DNA from: CBDAMZ01 sp965197375
GTDB lineage: Bacteria; Acidobacteriota; Vicinamibacteria; Vicinamibacterales; UBA8438
NCBI GenBank assembly: GCA_965197375.1
Contig: CBDAMZ010000010.1
Span: 62,001 to 126,000 of the forward strand
DNA length: 64,000 nt
Direction of reading: 5' to 3'
The first letter of the stretch is position 1. Every line of letters begins with the position of its first letter. Positions 62,193 through 64,000 of this stretch are shown in pieces. Below the pieces are notes generated by a model. The model was not told where the DNA came from and did no database searches. It saw nothing but the letters and a program-made list of their open reading frames with translations. The translations under genes were made by a program, and so were the position numbers.

Positions 62193-63689
62193 TCACATCA
62201 ACACGAGCACCATGGCCGGAACCAGAACGACGGAGACAGCGTCCATGAGGAGCCCGTACTTGATCATCTGCGTGATCGGAACTTTTCCAGAAGCATAGAC
62301 AATGGCGTTCGGCGGAGTTGATACCGGGAGGACAACAGCCACTGACGCCGCCAGCCCAGCTGCCACCGCCGGAACAATCGGATCGACCCCGGCCGCCTGG
62401 GCAATCGAGATGACGATCGGAATGGTGATGTTCGTCGCCGCCGTGTTCGACATGGTCTCAGAGAGCACCACCGCAAATAACGCGGACGCAAACGTCAGCG
62501 TCACCACATCGTTGGTCGGCAGTAGCCCCGTGATCTCTGTCCCAATAACCTGCGCGAGGCCGGTCGACGCCGAGAGCGTGCCGAGTGACAGGCCCCCACC
62601 AAAAAGCAGAATGGTCCCCCAATCAATCTGCGCCGCCTGCCTCCACGTGATGGTAGATCGCTGTGTCGCACTAACCGGAAGGAGGAACAGAAACACCGCG
62701 CCGGTCAGCGCAGCTACCGACTCCGGGACACTGGCGAGTATGTACTGCGCCACCGGGTGCTCCCGACCAAGGATGATAGCAAGCAAGCCAGGTCCGACCC
62801 ACAACACGACAGTTACAGCAAAGGCCAGAATCGCATTCCGCTCGCCCGGCCTCAATGGTCCAAGCGCTTGCTTGCGTTTCGCGATGAGCGCCGCGGCACC
62901 TGGGATTTCCTTGATGCCGGTCCGCCCCACCCAGTTAAGGTAGACGAAGACGATAGCCATCAAGACGAGCACGACCGGCACAGCAAGTAACATCCACTCG
63001 ACGAACGTGATGTGCACATCCAGTAGGTCGCCAATCATGCCGATAGCGATGAGGTTTGGTGGTGTGCCCACTGGTGTCGCCATGCCTCCGCGCGAGCACC
63101 CGTACGCGGTCATCAACATCAACGCAGTACCGTAGCCCTTCGGGACGTTGCCCTCCGATTCCATGAAGGCAAGCAGGGACAGCCCAATCGGCACCAGCAT
63201 GGCGGTTGTAGCTGTGTTGCTCATCCAAGCGGACAGAAACGCGGCGAGCACGCCGTACGCGACTAGGATCCGGGTGGGCCGAGCCCCGATGAATTTCCAC
63301 GACAGCACCCCGTAGGCGATCCGTTCGTTGACCCGGTGAACGAAGAGTGCTTGCGCAAGAATGAAGCTCCCGATGAAGAGGAAGATCAGCGGGTTGGCCA
63401 TCGGCGCAAATACCTCGCGCACGGGCGCCACCTGGAGCATGACAGCGAGCGACGGACCCAGTAGCGCCGTCACAGGGAGTGGCAGCGCCTCGGTCACCCA
63501 CAAGACGATCACGAGAGCGACGACCGCCCCGAGGCGATGCGCTTCAGGCGAGAGCTGTTCGAACGGGGCGGCAAGAATCAACACGAAGGCGAGCGGTGCC
63601 ACGACGAATCCTATTCTTCGGCGGGCTTCGCCGACTCGCGCTTCAGCGTTAGTGACGACAGATCTGGTAGAGTCGAGGGCTGCACTCAT
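62193..63689 (-). CDS. DASS/SLC13-family Na+/carboxylate (or sulfate) symporter
   Basis: A 498-residue membrane protein. Family marks are WVTEALPLPVTALLGPSLAV, AFLSAWMSNTATTAMLVPIG (first Ser-Asn-Thr), GMATPVGTPPNLIAIGM, SETMSNTAATNITIPIVI (second SNT) and PVSTPPNAIVYASGKVPI. These form the substrate and sodium sites of the divalent-anion:Na+ symporters (succinate, fumarate, malate, sulfate). The first about 28 residues are cytosolic. It is divergent to tatA. Confidence 0.92.
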   Translation of the reverse strand: MSAALDSTRSVVTNAEARVGEARRRIGFVVAPLAFVLILAAPFEQLSPEAHRLGAVVALVIVLWVTEALPLPVTALLGPSLAVMLQVAPVREVFAPMANPLIFLFIGSFILAQALFVHRVNERIAYGVLSWKFIGARPTRILVAYGVLAAFLSAWMSNTATTAMLVPIGLSLLAFMESEGNVPKGYGTALMLMTAYGCSRGGMATPVGTPPNLIAIGMIGDLLDVHITFVEWMLLAVPVVLVLMAIVFVYLNWVGRTGIKEIPGAAALIAKRKQALGPLRPGERNAILAFAVTVVLWVGPGLLAIILGREHPVAQYILASVPESVAALTGAVFLFLLPVSATQRSTITWRQAAQIDWGTILLFGGGLSLGTLSASTGLAQVIGTEITGLLPTNDVVTLTFASALFAVVLSETMSNTAATNITIPIVISIAQAAGVDPIVPAVAAGLAASVAVVLPVSTPPNAIVYASGKVPITQMIKYGLLMDAVSVVLVPAMVLVLM

Positions 63690-63896
63690 TGACGGAATCG
63701 GATGGATGTATCACACTTCGAAAACCCTGCCAAATCTCAGGCATTCACTGGCGGATGTGTGGAACCACAGTGCTGGTCTTCGAGTCAAAAGCAAGAGACG
63801 GCCACGGCAGGGCAAGGTGGTCGTCAGTGCGTCGCCGTAATTACGAGCGGGACCGCTGGCATGGTATCCTGACACCAACAAGGAAGGAATGAACCA

Positions 63897-64000
63897 ATGA
63901 CGAACGCAGGCATTTTGGCGCTCATCGGCCCGATTGGCCTGCCCGAGCTGGTCATCATTTTCTTCATCCTGCTCCTAATTTTTGGAGCGAGCCGGCTCTC
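63897..64000 (+). CDS. tatA: Twin-arginine translocase subunit TatA/TatE (5' part, cut by right edge)
   Basis: The first 34 codons are seen. ATG at 63897 with AGGAAGGA upstream, a short N-tail (MTNAGILALIG), then PIGLPELVIIFFILLLIFG and the start of the hinge (ASRLS). That is the single helix with conserved Glu-Leu and the FG hinge of TatA-type proteins. The amphipathic helix and tail lie beyond the window. Exports folded proteins with RR signal peptides, together with TatC. Confidence 0.88.
   Translation, partial: MTNAGILALIGPIGLPELVIIFFILLLIFGASRL

Noticed and set aside
1..64000. CRISPR arrays, rRNA or tRNA genes, phage genes
   Set aside because: None seen on reading: no regular spaced repeats, no rRNA-like stretches, no full tRNA cloverleaf, no structural phage genes.

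Overview
The window reads like one chromosomal contig of a moderately GC-rich, Gram-negative bacterium, most probably an Acidobacteriota of the Vicinamibacteria type. The pointers are a 'VWFA-related Acidobacterial domain' protein next to a TonB receptor with an N-terminal carboxypeptidase-regulatory domain, DUF6152 and DUF6644 type proteins, many secreted proteins of unknown function carrying a 'GDPDLQG' motif, an M14 peptidase with a long C-terminal region, and tripartite MacAB/TolC-type exporters. This placement is inference from gene content; no rRNA, tRNA or CRISPR array was seen.

Layout. 1-8.3 kb: the C-terminal part of an M14-type peptidase, a Spy/CpxP-like periplasmic protein, a TolC - MacA-like adaptor - MacB-like ATPase - MacB-like permease operon and a small secreted protein. 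8.4-13.9 kb (minus strand): dksA/traR-type regulator with folK, a tesA-ybbA-ybbP-like lipase/ABC operon and a DUF2784 membrane protein. 14-20.1 kb (plus strand): S58 (DmpA) peptidase, CstA, a small protein ending in Cys-Cys, an ArsA/Get3-type ATPase and a second CstA. 20.2-24.8 kb: a 29-codon membrane ORF, a frameshifted NHL-propeller lipoprotein, a transmembrane anchor protein, an MFS symporter and a lipoprotein cytochrome c.

24.9-38.5 kb is the accessory and mobile part. A 4-hydroxyphenylacetate-hydroxylase-family gene is cut by an IS3-family element (26140-27440) with perfect 27-bp inverted repeats and a GCGC target duplication; removing the element restores one 511-codon frame. Next comes a plus-strand run of six secreted proteins (28087-33551): three close paralogues and one divergent paralogue of the GDPDLQG family, a DUF6152 protein and a lipocalin-like small protein. 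This run is separated from two DUF6644-type membrane proteins (37460-38532) by a 3,544-bp IS1595-family element (33908-37451). That element has 23-bp perfect inverted repeats and an 8-bp target duplication, and carries at least five passenger genes, including a metzincin-type lipoprotein protease.

38.6-56.1 kb: a YhdH/AcuI-type reductase, a fifth GDPDLQG paralogue, a decayed outer-membrane barrel gene, a MetE-like methyltransferase with an alpha/beta hydrolase, the VWFA protein and TonB receptor, a cytochrome c/copper-monooxygenase-like protein, prmC, an FdhE-like protein and a frameshifted carboxymuconolactone-decarboxylase-like lipoprotein. 56.2-64 kb: a VKOR-like protein, a cytochrome c, a second ABC exporter operon (ATPase, FtsX permease, HlyD adaptor), a DASS/SLC13 symporter and the first codons of tatA, cut by the right edge.

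The strongest candidates for undescribed biology are the passenger-carrying IS1595 element, the interrupted locus of secreted paralogues with DUF6152 and DUF6644 proteins, and the CstA / Cys-Cys-tail protein / ArsA-type ATPase / CstA cassette. Several genes are broken by single-base shifts; some may be assembly errors rather than true decay.
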